A stretch of 64,000 nucleotides of DNA, from NCBI GenBank assembly GCA_964247055.1, contig OZ176051.1, positions 9,734,001 to 9,798,000 on the forward strand, in the 5' to 3' direction. This stretch comes from Paragordius varius (lineage: Eukaryota > Nematomorpha). The notes under the pieces are model-generated. The model saw only the letters and a list, made by a program, of their open reading frames with translations. It had not been told where the DNA came from and did no database searches. The position numbers and the translations under genes are program-made. Of this stretch, positions 1 to 11,051 are shown piece by piece. Positions within the stretch are counted from its first letter, which is position 1; each line of letters opens with the position of its first letter.

Positions 1-812
1 TTAAACGAATTAGGAGAAATAAAATCCGCTTTTGAAATAGATATTTATAAATCTTTTTTTAATTCTAAATATGCTAAAATAGTTATTTTTTTAGATTTTC
101 TCATTGTTAAAAAGAGAAAATAACCTATCTATTAAAACGGAGCCGGAATCCCTGCCAAAAACTTTAAAAAATGAAACCAAACTCTTTTCCTAAAATTTGA
201 TAAAACCCCGATCATTTCTGGTCTCCAAATATTTTTGGATTTTACTGCTGTAGTTCTATTGAAAAAATTCAATAAAACCTAATTGACCAAATTATCTTTT
301 AGGTAAATAAACCTATTGGTGCAACATACTTAAAATTAATTGAACAAAACAGATTAGTTTTTGTTCATTAAGTGTGTGGGAGGTTAAAAGGGAAAAAAAC
401 ATAAGAATCAATTAAAAGCCATTAGATTTAAGTTGCAATTTACATGTCTTTTAAGGTATTTATATTTGGGATATTCCCTTTGATATTCACGAAATATATA
501 CCAACTTAAGAAGGCTTGTACATGCGCTATGTTTATAGATTTACTTAAGTGCTCAACAAATTTTGCATTGCCATTATATTTTTACATAATTTAGAATAAA
601 ATATTACATATAATAATAAATAAAGTGAATGTTATTAATTAAAATACATATATTAGGCGGCCATAAAAAAGATTCCAACCAAACCAATAAAAAAGGCATT
701 AAAGTATATAAATTTGCATTATAATAAAAAAATATTACGAATTACGACAAATTAAATTGCAATAAATTGATCACATGCAAATGCAACCAACACAATATAT
801 GACAAGTTTTTA
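1..812. other. AT-rich non-coding stretch
   Basis: I see no gene, RNA gene or clear repeat boundary here. The sequence is AT-rich and stop-dense in all frames. Parts resemble decayed copies of repeats found elsewhere in the window, but not well enough to bound them. Confidence 0.4.
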
Positions 813-1694
813 TTAACACTCCATTACCTTTTGGGGTAGTTTTATATCCCAGAGCTGCTTGTCTTAAAAGTATATATGGTATTAGGCTGAATTTAAAATA
901 TGATTTATTTAGCCTTTTAGGCGCATTATAAAAACAATGTTCTAAAAAAATGTATAACTGTTAAAAAAATTCTTTCTTTAAACTTTTTTGCAGCCATTTT
1001 TTTCCTATAAATTTTTTTTCGCCATAATGCAACAGGAAAATAAATGTATATTATGGTTAGAAAATGTAAAAATTATTAAAAAATCTTCCCGGCTACATTT
1101 TACCAGCAAAAACTTGATATATTTTCATTTTATCAGCTCTTCTTTGCAATCTTGGAGGTGTTCCAATTTTAGACTCTAGAAGTAACAATACTGATATAAG
1201 TTATATATACCATTTACAGTTCAAATTCACCCTTAAACAATTCAAATTCACCCTTGAACAATTCAAATTCACCCTTGAACAATTCAAATTCACCCTAAAA
1301 ATAAATTATGTGTTTTCGAACTAATATAACTCATTATTAATATAAAATATACCTTTATGGCATAATTAATTATTTTTTTCAGTATTATTTTAATTTAAAA
1401 CAAAATTTTATTTTTTAAAAATATATTAAAATATAGGTAATTTTTAATCTTAAAAATCATGTTATTTATTTGAGGGTGAATTTGAATTGTTCAAGGGTGA
1501 ATTTGAATTGTTCAAGGGTGAATTTGAATTGTTTAAGGGTGAATTTGAACTGTAAATGGTATATAATACCTGAAAACAAGGTTTAATAATTAATTTTGAC
1601 TAAAACAACTTTCAAAACTGGATTATTTACAAAATGAGCTCTGGATCCCAAAAGGTAAACTAGGACACAAAAGTGAAAGGTAATGGAGTATTAA
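813..1694. mobile_element. TTAA-flanked non-autonomous DNA transposon, family T1, copy 1
   Basis: The element starts TTAACACTCCATTACC and ends with the reverse complement of TTAATACTCCATTACC. It is flanked by TTAA on both sides, the target-site signature of piggyBac-type transposons. It has no long coding frame, so it would depend on a transposase made elsewhere. A second copy lies at about 6389-7614; both share an internal stretch around TTTAGCCTTTTAGG and one around TTTAGACTCTA near the right end. A different inverted-repeat element sits inside it at 1206-1565. Assignment to piggyBac rests on the TTAA target alone. Confidence 0.6.
1206..1565. repeat. MITE family M1 with inverted minisatellite ends, copy 1
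   Basis: The two ends are inverted (TATACCATTTACAG at the left, CTGTAAATGGTATA at the right). Just inside each end lies an array of four near-identical units of about 20 bp, core TTCAAATTCACCCTTGAACA, in opposite orientation at the two sides. The core is about 200 bp of AT-rich sequence. Four more copies lie at 25276-25468, 26310-26608, 28279-28599 and 28798-29030, with one to four units per side. No coding capacity. Confidence 0.8.
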
Positions 1695-2317
1695 TACATT
1701 CATATTTTAACTTAAAAAAGACCACATTTTTAAAGTATTTAAGGAATGGGATTGGATGTTTTTTCTAACCTTTGGTTTCAATCCTTATTACAATGTCACC
1801 GTTTAATGTTTTAAAATATCATAAATATATTTAATTTGATTTTTTTAGACAAACTTATACAATATATTTTAATATTAACTGAAAAAGATACTGAAAACAA
1901 AAATGTTGGACCCAAAATCATTTTTATGGGACAGTTTTTAATAATATACAGACGACACAACATAATAAAAATGACTTAAAACCAATAATCAATTTGTTTG
2001 TTAAAAATATTTTAAATAGTAACTTATATCATAATGAGCATTTAATAAAAGTTTTAAAGATTAATTTTTTTAACAAAAAAATTCGCATATTAAAACATGA
2101 TATTTCGAAAGATATCACTTAAATAGGGAAAATAAAAAATAATGATGTAAAATGGTATTTTTAATTTTATAACTGACAATCGCAATGATAGAAAAAATCA
2201 ACGGTCAAGATGTATATTTTTTTAAAAACAATAGTATTTACAATATAACGTACAATTCTGTGTTATATATATATATATATATATACATCGATACACTTGA
2301 ATGGGTATGGTCTATCT

Positions 2318-2549
2318 CAGGGAAGTCCAACATAAATGGCTTTTTGGGCCGCATTTCAAAGATATATGGGCATTTAACCATAACACTGTAAAAACATTTT
2401 TTTCTTCGTTCTTGACAATTATATTGACATATTTCGTAAATTTGTGAAAGAAATAATCATTTTACTAAGATTCTGTGAGCATATTTTTTAAAAATTATGG
2501 AGTTCCTAATTTTTCGCGAGTACTCGGAGGGCCGTGTTGGACACCTCTG
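2318..2549. repeat. hAT-like MITE, family M2
   Basis: The left end reads CAGGGAAGTCCAACATAAA and the right end, reverse-complemented, CAGAGGTGTCCAACACGGCC. The motif CAGGGGTGTCCAACAC followed by a GGCCCGC-like stretch recurs at both ends of copies near 5740-6140, 29279-29539, 34843-35155 and 44135-44403. CAGGG-type termini suit hAT transposons. The 232-bp interior is non-coding. Confidence 0.6.
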
Positions 2550-3873
2550 GTCTGTCTATGAACTGTTAGTAAGTTGCTTGGGTTTCGGATAATTTATTTA
2601 ATTGCCTTATATTAAAATTTCTATACGAAATTATTATTATTATTATTTATTGTATATACTATAATAAAACAAACCATCTTTGTTTAGCAATGTGTGCCGA
2701 GAAACAGTAAAAATTGAAATTATGCAAACAAAACCCATAAACTAAAAGACAAATAATTTTTGAATGAACTACTATATTTTTTAAACATTGGTAAATCCCG
2801 ACATAAAGTATATATTTAATTAAAAATTATTAGCGTTATCTATCTATTCTCTATTTTGCATTATAAACGATGATTTATATGCAAAAAATCAAGGTTTAAA
2901 AATCAACTTGTCTAAAATATGTATCTTTTAAATTTTACTTTTGGTCTGTATCCATTAATGATATTATTAAACGCCCATAATTAATACATTTAATTTTCTA
3001 AAATAATTTTAAATTAGGAAAAACATATTCAATCCATCCTGCCGAGGAATAACCGCCAAGCGGAGCCGAACAAATAGCTTACCATTTTCGTTTCCCCGTT
3101 CATATACTTGGAATGAGTTAAGACAGTACGCATTACATATACCATTTTGTTTTTATCAGGGGAGATCACGATTTGAATACAATTAATGCAATAACCAAAA
3201 AAATTTAAAAAGGATTACATAAATATGTTTTTTTTCTTTGTTTCGATTTTAAGGTTAACCTCATTTTTAATGTTTTATTTATTTTATTTCAAAAAATAAA
3301 AAAATTGTTATAAATTTTTTAGGAGAAAAGTAGCACACAATCAAATCATGCTATTTTAAATTTTTAACATTTCCAATTATTTCGGTTAGTTATAGAGGCA
3401 TTAGAAGCGTATCGCGTGTGAACTTTAAAACCGATAAAACAGAGTCAGTTTTAAATGTATGTTTGGCTGATATCTGATCAGGTATTGTAAAAACGGTTAA
3501 GGAGTCCATCCCTAAAGTAAGGATGTAAAATTTTTTAAGAATTTTATAAAAAAACTACTTGGTTAAACTATTAATAATACTTCCCTAATATTTTATGGCC
3601 GGACGCTTAAAATAGATATATAATGAAAACTGTTGAAGACCTTCTGAACTATTTTACAGCTTTAAATCTAATTTATTTTTTATTTTTAATATAAATATTC
3701 AATTTATATTTTGCGTATATATATAATTACATGTAATATACATTTTGTTTTTATCTATATAATCATAGGATTCATAAAAGCAAGTCCGCTTTACCCATTG
3801 AACTTATACATTTTTCAGGTGAAATTTTTTTTCCTAATTAAATATTTCTCATTTTTTACCTATATTATTTTAG

Positions 3874-3914
3874 ATTATTTTGGAGACGATGATAGCGAGA
3901 ATAATGGAATTTAA
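3874..3914 (+). CDS. Candidate short terminal exon, acidic
   Basis: A pyrimidine-rich stretch ending TTATTTTAG precedes a frame that, entered in phase 1, reads DYFGDDDSENNGI and then stops. The acidic composition and phase match the micro-exons of the 24.9-46.0 kb locus. I could not find a convincing upstream exon, so this may be chance. Confidence 0.2.
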
Positions 3915-4996
3915 ATACAACTTCATGCTTAAATTTTTGTATTATTATTAGAGCGTCCTTTTTATAAGTTTTGAATCACATTTTTTATAATTTATACTAT
4001 CACTTTTTTATAATAATAAATGTTTGTGTACAATATTTCTCATACTGTTATGATAACCAGCAAAAGTCGTAACTATAATTTTATATTACTTGACCATTAA
4101 TTTAATATATTGTATGTATAAAATATATATTTTATATTAAATGAATGCGCTGAAGGCAAGCATTACATATTAGCTTCATGGTTTATAACCCATTAAGTAA
4201 ATGAACATTATTCTTTAAATGATTTTTTCCGAAAACGTTTCATAATATGATGTATTATTCTTTATGTTTGGGCTTAAATTTAGCATGACACCCATAAAAT
4301 TGGCACTAGTAAAAATACATATCATTAACACTGTTATTCGAAAAAAGCTAGATGAGAAAGCGTAAAATCCTTGAAAGCGAATTTCGAGATCCTCAATAAT
4401 TTTCATGCCAAAACGCTAAAGTTAGTTTATAACATATATGTAAATGCTTCTTTTTTAAAATTATAGATTAACTCACCTACAATTGTTAGTCGAGGCGATG
4501 CTGAGATCCAGCGCTTTTTTAATTAATTTTTGCATTTAGCCCTACCCCATTTTAAAACAATTTTATCCAAAAAGGTAAGAAAGCCCGAGCATATAAGAGT
4601 TTATTTAATTTGTTATAAATACTTCCATTATTCTAAATCTTTCTTAAAAAGTAAATTTAGTGAATTTTTAGTAATCCGGTAAGTATCATTTACTGGGCCC
4701 GTGGTGTTTAATCATAAATTCTTCCTAAAATAGCAGTCGAGAGTTTTTATATTTCCTGGGGTTTACTTTACTCAAAAGCGATTTAAAAATAACTTAGAAA
4801 TTGGTTTTTTAATTACAATATCATAAGATTAATGTATATATATGTGATTTGTTTATTAAACTAAATATTTTGCAATATATAATTGTCGATACCATTTTAT
4901 ACGTATTGAGTTACCCGTAAATAAATCATTTTCATCGTTTATCCAAGTTTAAGAATATTATGAATTCAAACTTTGTCAATACATATATATTTAAAG

Positions 4997-5095
4997 CAGG
5001 GGTGTCCAACGCACATCGTGGACCACATTGAACCCCAAACGCCGTCCGTATCACTACAAATCGCTATTTGAACTATCAAAGCGAGTGGTCCGAAT
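4997..5095. repeat. hAT-like MITE M2, end fragment
   Basis: It starts CAGGGGTGTCCAACGCACAT, the terminal motif of family M2, followed by a GC-richer stretch. I could not find a matching second end, so it is probably truncated. Confidence 0.4.
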
Positions 5096-5739
5096 TTAAT
5101 GTCTATAGAAATACTTTAAACTGCAATATTTTGGATAAATAATTTCGATTATAGTTCTTAATGAGATCATTTTTTGGTAATATCGTTTTTGACGGTTTAA
5201 ACTTAGGATCTTTAAGCACATTGAGCAAAATGATACGCGAAAATTGGTTTAGCTGTTTCATTTTGACACCAAGTTTTTTGTTCACGATGACATGAAGGGG
5301 TAGTTATTGACCACAGGTCTTCAAGTAATAAACCAATTGTTGTTTTGAAAGTTGTTTTGGATAAAAATTCAACTACCACTCTTTTTGTATCAGATAAAAA
5401 ACATTGGAATTCCTACAGGTAAGTGCTAAAATCCCAAATTTAAAGGCTCAACGCGATTTAAACAAACAGCTGATATATCACAATAAAACTAAAGATTTGC
5501 TAACGACGGCAATTCAAAGGTCTTTTAATGTTAATTATTAATAATATATACAGTTTTTGTCAGTTTTATTCACAATTTAAGAAAAAAAAATGAAAATAAG
5601 GATTTTTACAATTATATATTTTTGAAAAAAAATTGTACATTCTCCTAAAAAAGCTATCATATTTTTAAATTTGACCTAATCAAAATCTATTTAAATTCTA
5701 AATGGCGGGGTATGAAACTACCCAAAAGGTTAAATAATT

Positions 5740-6140
5740 TATTAGGGGCCAACATAAATAGCTGTGCGGGCCGCACTCAAAAACAAACAGGCGCGTATGG
5801 GCCATAAAAAACAAATATATGTTCTTTTATCATTGGAGTGTACAAATTTTAGAGCACACAATAAGCACTTATATCAACAATATTCAAAATTTAAAAATTA
5901 AATTTTCAATGGAAATCTAATATATCATTATATATAAACTACAAACACAATTCAATTTTGAATTATTGAAACATGTACTAAATAATTATATTTTTGATAA
6001 AAGATTTATATTCAATTTTATTTATATAACATGTTGAAGATATTTGTTTGAAATTATGTAATTCAATTTTTTGGTATGGTACAATATTTTTGTAAACGGC
6101 TCCAAGAGTCTCGTAGGGCCGGGTCTTGGGCACTGATTCA
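5740..6140. repeat. hAT-like MITE M2, decayed copy
   Basis: It begins with a decayed AGGGGCCAACATAAATAGC and a GCGGGCCGCA stretch. It ends with a GGGCC-rich stretch followed by GTCTTGGGCACTGA. The internal order matches the other M2 copies, but both ends have diverged. Confidence 0.45.
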
Positions 6141-6388
6141 TAGTGATAAAAATATTGAGGCTTGTGGTTTTTCGATGTAATATGTATGTGTTAAAAGCTT
6201 TTACAAATTTAATATAATATTTATTTTAGCAGGATAAGGATTCGTATTTAGGGGTTAGGATAAACTTTTGCACAAATTAGGAAAAAGGGTTATGGTTAAC
6301 TTTGTTTCAAATATAATGCTATTAATCAAATTAACTTTATATCAATAATAAATCCATGGAAAAAGATTCTAATATTCAAAAGAGATAA

Positions 6389-7614
6389 TTAACAGTCCAT
6401 GACCTTTTAGGGTATTTTAGAGCTATTTAAAATTTAATATCTTAAAAATAAATAAGGCTTCACACTGAATTTAATGCTTTCTTTAGCCTTTTAGGGGCAT
6501 TTTAACTCAAACTTTTCGCCGCCATTTTTTCCTTATAGTTTGTGACTATTGTAACAAGCTACTAATAACCAAATTTTGACAAAAAAATTATATTTTATAA
6601 AAAGGATACTTTTTTAAAAATTTGGTTATTAGCGAAATTGTAGCGTACTTCTTACTAATTTGATGTATGAGGGAAACGGTATAAAACAAGTTAATCACTC
6701 TATATAATTCGATAATGCCGAACATTTCTATAGCACAGAATTTTTAGTAAAATGTCTTCATATTTATGTCAAATTTATTATGAGTTTTTTGCAGAAAATC
6801 AGATGAACCTTTATTTAAAACTGAAGCGATAGATATGTTCAGAAGTTCAAATTATAAAGAAAAAGTGTTTTGATATATAAAAGCGTTTCTATTCTTCCAT
6901 CATGCTTTAGTATGAGATACGCTTCAACAAAATTTTACTAAAAATTAAATTATATAGGTGTATAAAATCTTTTTTATGTATTTAGTATATATTTAATTTT
7001 TCGCATAATTAAGGCATTTTTGAGTTTATTGAAAGAGGTTGCGGATTTAAGATAACCGAAATCGGGAATTTAGGTTTCTAATTAAATTTTATAATTTTGT
7101 TTTGTATGCATGAGATATTATTAAAAAAATCTGCGAAAGTTTTTTCTTTTTATAATATGGAGCACTTATTACAAAAGCGTCAACAACGTTCTTTTACTCC
7201 TACAGACCTAAACAAAAGCACCATGATAATTTTGATACATTTTCATATAAAATTATACATACAGCAAGTCGTTTTTATACTTCCCCCACCTGATTTTGGA
7301 GGGATAAATGTTTTATAATTAGATATACAACAAATAATTAATTTTAAAAAGCTCTCAGGCTATATTTTAGCAGTAAAATATTTTAATATCAGCTGTTGGT
7401 TAATCGTGTTTTGGAAATGTCCCAACTTTAGACTCTACAAGTCACACAACTGTAAATAATGAATCAACTAATACATCAGGACAACGTGTGTAAATTAATA
7501 TTTACTTAAATAACATTTAAAACTATACTTTATTATAAAGAGGATGCTGGGGGGAAAACAAACCCAATGCGTAAACTAGGACAAAAAAGTGACTTATAGG
7601 GGATTACCAGTTTA
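6389..7614. mobile_element. TTAA-flanked DNA transposon family T1, copy 2
   Basis: It starts TTAACAGTCCATGACC, matching the T1 end at 813, and shares the internal TTTAGCCTTTTAGG and TTTAGACTCTA stretches of copy 1. The right side (GACAAAAAAGTGA, then GGGGATTACCAG) corresponds to the diverged right end of copy 1. The terminal TTAA has become TTTA and coincides with the start of the next TTAA element (7611). A hairpin repeat (6638-6932) sits inside. Confidence 0.5.
6638..6932. repeat. Inverted-repeat element, family M3
   Basis: Two arms of about 50 bp face each other: left through GTATGAGGGAAACGGTATAA, right through AAGCGTTTCTATTCTTCCAT and GAGATACGCTTCAACA. The interior holds an ATGCCGAACATTTCTAT-like motif. 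Related copies occur at about 30790-31253 and 55150-55455, with a fragment near 37840-37930. No coding frame. Confidence 0.5.
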
Positions 7615-8749
7615 CACTTGAATACAAAACACTCATTTTAGTCCTTCGATTCAAATTGGGCTAGTTGGATACCCCAGGCCTGTAAATCTAATACTTTAAA
7701 AAGTATGGAAGGAAACTGAAACCATGGCAAAATCTTGCACTTATATGACAATAATAAACCGAAATATATAAAAAATTGTATTCAAAAATACATGATATTT
7801 TGTTTTTAATTTAAAACCGAAAGGTATAAATTTCGCCAACGTGACATGTGTGAAATGGTAAAATAAAAATTATACAAAATAAATCCCTTTTTCTATACAT
7901 AAAGCTGGAAGTAATTAACACTTCGATTCAAATTGGGGTATCTACATACCCCAGACTAAATTTAAATTAATATTTTTGAAAAACTACTGAAGGAAACGGT
8001 CCCAATTTAAATTTATGCTTTTATCCTGATAAATATTATATAAATATGCCAAAACATCTTGATACAATTTTGATTTAAAACAAGCTCCATCTCAAACTAC
8101 TTCGACGCCATTTTTATTTTACAAAATTTTTGCAAAATATCGTCTTTATTTAATTTTAAGGGTAAAACTAAAGTTTTTTATATAAATTACATTAACATTG
8201 ATAGAAATAGAAAAAGCGGTTTAGTTTGTATAATTTTTCATTTTTACAATTTGACACATGTCACGTTGACGAAATTTTTATCTTTCGGTTTTAGCTTAAA
8301 ATAAGTAATATCAAGTATTTTTGAATAAAATTTTTTATATATATCGGTTTATTAATGTTAGATAAGTGCAAAATTTTGCCATGGTTTCGATTCCTTCTAT
8401 ATTTTTTAAAGAATTTAATTTTAAACAGGCCTGAGGTATCTAACTACCCCAATTTGAATCGAAGGACTAAAATGAGTGTGTTGTATCCAAGTGTTAAATA
8501 AAATATGAGCCTTAATTTTACCCTTAAAATTAAATGAAGACGATATTTTGCAAAAATTTTATAAAAATAAAAATGGCGTTTAAGTATTTAACATGGAACT
8601 TTTTTTTCACAACAAAATTTTATATAGATATTTTGGCTTATTTATATAACTTTCATGCGGATAAACCCCTAATTGGGACCGTTTCCTTTAGTATTTTAAT
8701 ACTAACATTAATTATGTCTGAATTACCTCAATTTGAATCGAAGTGGTAA
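7611..8749. mobile_element. TTAA-flanked MITE family T2, interrupted by a second copy
   Basis: The outer copy runs from TTTACACTTGAATACAAAAC to AATTTGAATCGAAGTGGTAA, so both TTAA ends are decayed. It is split at an internal TTAA by a complete copy in the opposite orientation (7915-8497). Both ends of the family carry the inverted motif TTCGATTCAAATTGGGGTAT followed by ACCCCAG. The 3' end lies 51 bp before the RPC9 start codon, so it may belong to that gene's promoter or 5' UTR. Confidence 0.75.
7915..8497. mobile_element. TTAA-flanked MITE family T2, complete inner copy
   Basis: It starts TTAACACTTCGATTCAAATT and ends TTGTATCCAAGTGTTAA, with intact TTAA on both sides, 583 bp in all. The ends share CACTT and an inner TTCGATTCAAATTGGGGTAT segment. 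The interior includes CATGTCACGTTGACGAAA, shared with copies at 23013-23593, 56420-57587 and 56656-57244. It has no coding frame. Confidence 0.8.
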
Positions 8750-8799
8750 ATTATGAATTAAATGATTGCCGTTTTGTCATTATTTCAGGTCAAAACCAT

Positions 8800-9251
8800 A
8801 TGGAAGTAGTTGAGGATTGCAATGCATTGCTTAGCAACTGGGAAGTCTATGATCTTTTAAACGATCAGAAAAACAAACATTTTAAAAAGTCTAACGGTCA
8901 GTTAGCATCCACTATTGCTTATGAAACTCTGCAATACATGAAAGAATCACATATAGCTAATTTAGACAAAAACAAAATCCAAAATTTTATTACGGCTTTA
9001 AAACCATTTAATCTAACGAAAGCGGAAAAACTTACTTTACTTAATTTATGTCCTTCATCTCCTGTGGAGATACAATTGGTATTTTTTTTATTTTTAGTCC
9101 ATAATTGTTTTTTGATCTAATATATTTTATTACATTTATATAATAAAATTGTATCGTAAAAATATATTAGATAATCGAAGAAAGCGAAGAGCGGTTGACA
9201 GAGCACCAAGTTGAAGAATTGTTAAACATAATTCAACAATATTTGAAATAA
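8800..9251 (+). CDS. CRCP: DNA-directed RNA polymerase III subunit RPC9 (CRCP homologue)
   Basis: Subunit of nuclear RNA polymerase III. With RPC8 it forms the stalk that helps initiation on tRNA and 5S genes. Two coding exons, 8800-9078 and 9171-9251, join in phase 0 across a 92-bp intron to give 119 residues. The protein starts MEVVEDCNALLSNWEVYDLL, parallel to MEVKDANSALLSNYEVFQLL in human CRCP, which fixes the start codon. It continues with the RPB4/RPC9 core: FITALKPFNLTKAEKLTLLN near residues 63-82, then EIQL at the exon junction, and EESEERLTEHQVEELLNII in exon 2. It lacks the extra acidic tail of the human protein. A splice-acceptor-like TTATTTCAG lies 14 bp upstream of the ATG, so a 5' UTR intron is possible. 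The element ending at 8749 lies immediately upstream. Family assignment is secure from the sequence pattern. Confidence 0.92.
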
Positions 9252-11051
9252 TATAATACCTTTATTTGTAAATTATAAGACATTTTTTATATTAGTCGAC
9301 ATCATTAGCAAATCAATTTCCTACAAAAATATTGATACTCAAGCACTTTTTTTTGTATCAAGGTGTATTTACCAGGGGCGCAGCTTTAGTTTTGTGCTAG
9401 TTAAACGCTTTTGGTTAAAAATTTCCTTGGAAAGTAATAAAAATCATTATTTAGTCCATATTGTCAATTCCGAATACTTCCAATCCACATTATATTATCA
9501 TAAATAGGACTCTTACCAGGGCTGATTAAAAAAGCGTTGATATTTCGCTTTTATAAGATTTCTAAAATTCTAAATCCTGTGTTCCCGTGATTTTCCGATA
9601 TTTTCTAAGCCACATCTGTTTTATGGATGGTGGGCCCTCCTGTTAATTAAAACCTACAGACGTAATGCCTTCAAAATATTCTGAAACAACTAGATCAACT
9701 CAGTTCCAAAATCAAATCCTGTGACTTATTTAGAGTGTGGGGCTATAACCAGGGGTTATTTTTTTAAGAAAAACAATGTGCTAAAATTGCTCCTTTATAC
9801 AATCATAAATCCATATGTGTTTGAGTTTCCCGCAAATTTTTAAAGCCACTTAACTTTTATATCTTGGCCTAATACAGAGAGTAAAGCCCTACCCATCGGC
9901 AAATTTATAAACGCATGGCTAAATTTTTTTAATCGAATTTAACTTTTTATATATATGTTATTAGGTGTTTTCCGAAATTCCCTATATGGTGGCTTATTTA
10001 ACAAAGAGTAAAAAACTATCCTGTACTTTCATTTGAGTAAAGCGCTCAATTATGTTTTTGCCTTAATTCAGGAAAAACTGAACCATTTCTGAATATGTAG
10101 GTTCCTTGTTTTTTTAATATTTGCTTTAAAAACATGTTGTCATACAATGGCGCATTTAGATTTAGGACCCTACCCAACGGCTGAACTGATGGTATAAAAA
10201 TGCTTTTATGTATAAAATAAATAAAAATCTATGAATTGTTATCATAAAACTGGGGATTGCTGGGATTATTATATTTCATAAACATTTCTAACTAAGGGAG
10301 CGGCTAAATACACAGGACGTAATTCAAATATTAAGCCGTCCGCGCTTAAAAGATTAAAAAATACTGAATTCGAATAGGTCCATATGTTTTTTGGAAAAGT
10401 TACATAAAGACAAGACTGAGGACTTTCTTCTAAAAACCTTGTTAGGCTTTTTGCATTCTGAACCGAGGGTATATTCCAAAATTGGCTTGCGTCATTTATA
10501 AATAATTAAATTTCTTTTATATGAAAAGGCACCTAGAAGTTTTCCGGTTATTTCAACAGCACTCTACATTTTAATTGATATATGCCCAAATGCATCATGA
10601 GAATTCAGAATTTTTAAATCAAATATATGGGTTTTTATCAAGACATTCCTTTGCACCCCTAATTTTGTGGTTATAAAAATGGAACTACAACCGTAACCAA
10701 AATTAATTCTGCCAAAATCTCCTTAAAATGGAATCCGGACCCGATCAAAAGCCGTTTATTTTCTCAAAAATTGGTTAAACAACACCGGCTCGATTCAATC
10801 CTTGATGTAATTTATCGTATTCGTTTATTTTTGACATTATACATGTATGACATTTCATTTTTTTCGAACATGAGTTTAGTCTTTTTCTGAGTCTAACTTT
10901 AGAATCATGTTGGTATGAAATTTGACGAAATATAAATATTAAATCTATACTCTACGCTTACTTTTTTCACATTAGTCATTTCTGATACTGCTTCAGAAAT
11001 GAAATAGCAAGGCTACAGGCCTCTTTTTGAATATTTTTTTGCCACTATATA
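9252..11051. other. Intergenic stretch, nothing recognised
   Basis: I see no gene or well-bounded repeat. Short GC-richer patches such as CCAGGGGCGCAGC near 9370 may be remnants of old DNA elements. Frames are short and unfamiliar. Confidence 0.4.

Larger units (their letters stand above)
1695..6388. other. Intergenic, repeat remnants, no firm gene
   Basis: Apart from the listed hAT-like elements and one candidate exon, I find no supportable gene here. Open frames are short and not of recognisable families. Low-complexity TA runs (near 2266-2286) and fragments of dispersed repeats are scattered through it. Confidence 0.4.

Noticed and set aside
1206-1565. Regularly spaced 20-bp repeats resembling a CRISPR array
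   Set aside because: The sequence is from an animal nuclear genome, the units are contiguous with no spacers, and they are inverted at the two ends of a MITE.
4215-4535. Minus-strand ORF with a hydrophobic stretch (MKIIEDLEIRFQGFYAFSS...) and an upstream ATG exon (4535-4477) ending in a GTGAGT donor
   Set aside because: The two do not join in frame at the only plausible acceptor (before CGTTTTGGC), and neither part matches a known family. It remains possible if another acceptor is used.
8534-8749. 71-codon ORF just before RPC9
   Set aside because: It lies entirely inside the outer TTAA element; other copies of the family have no matching frame.
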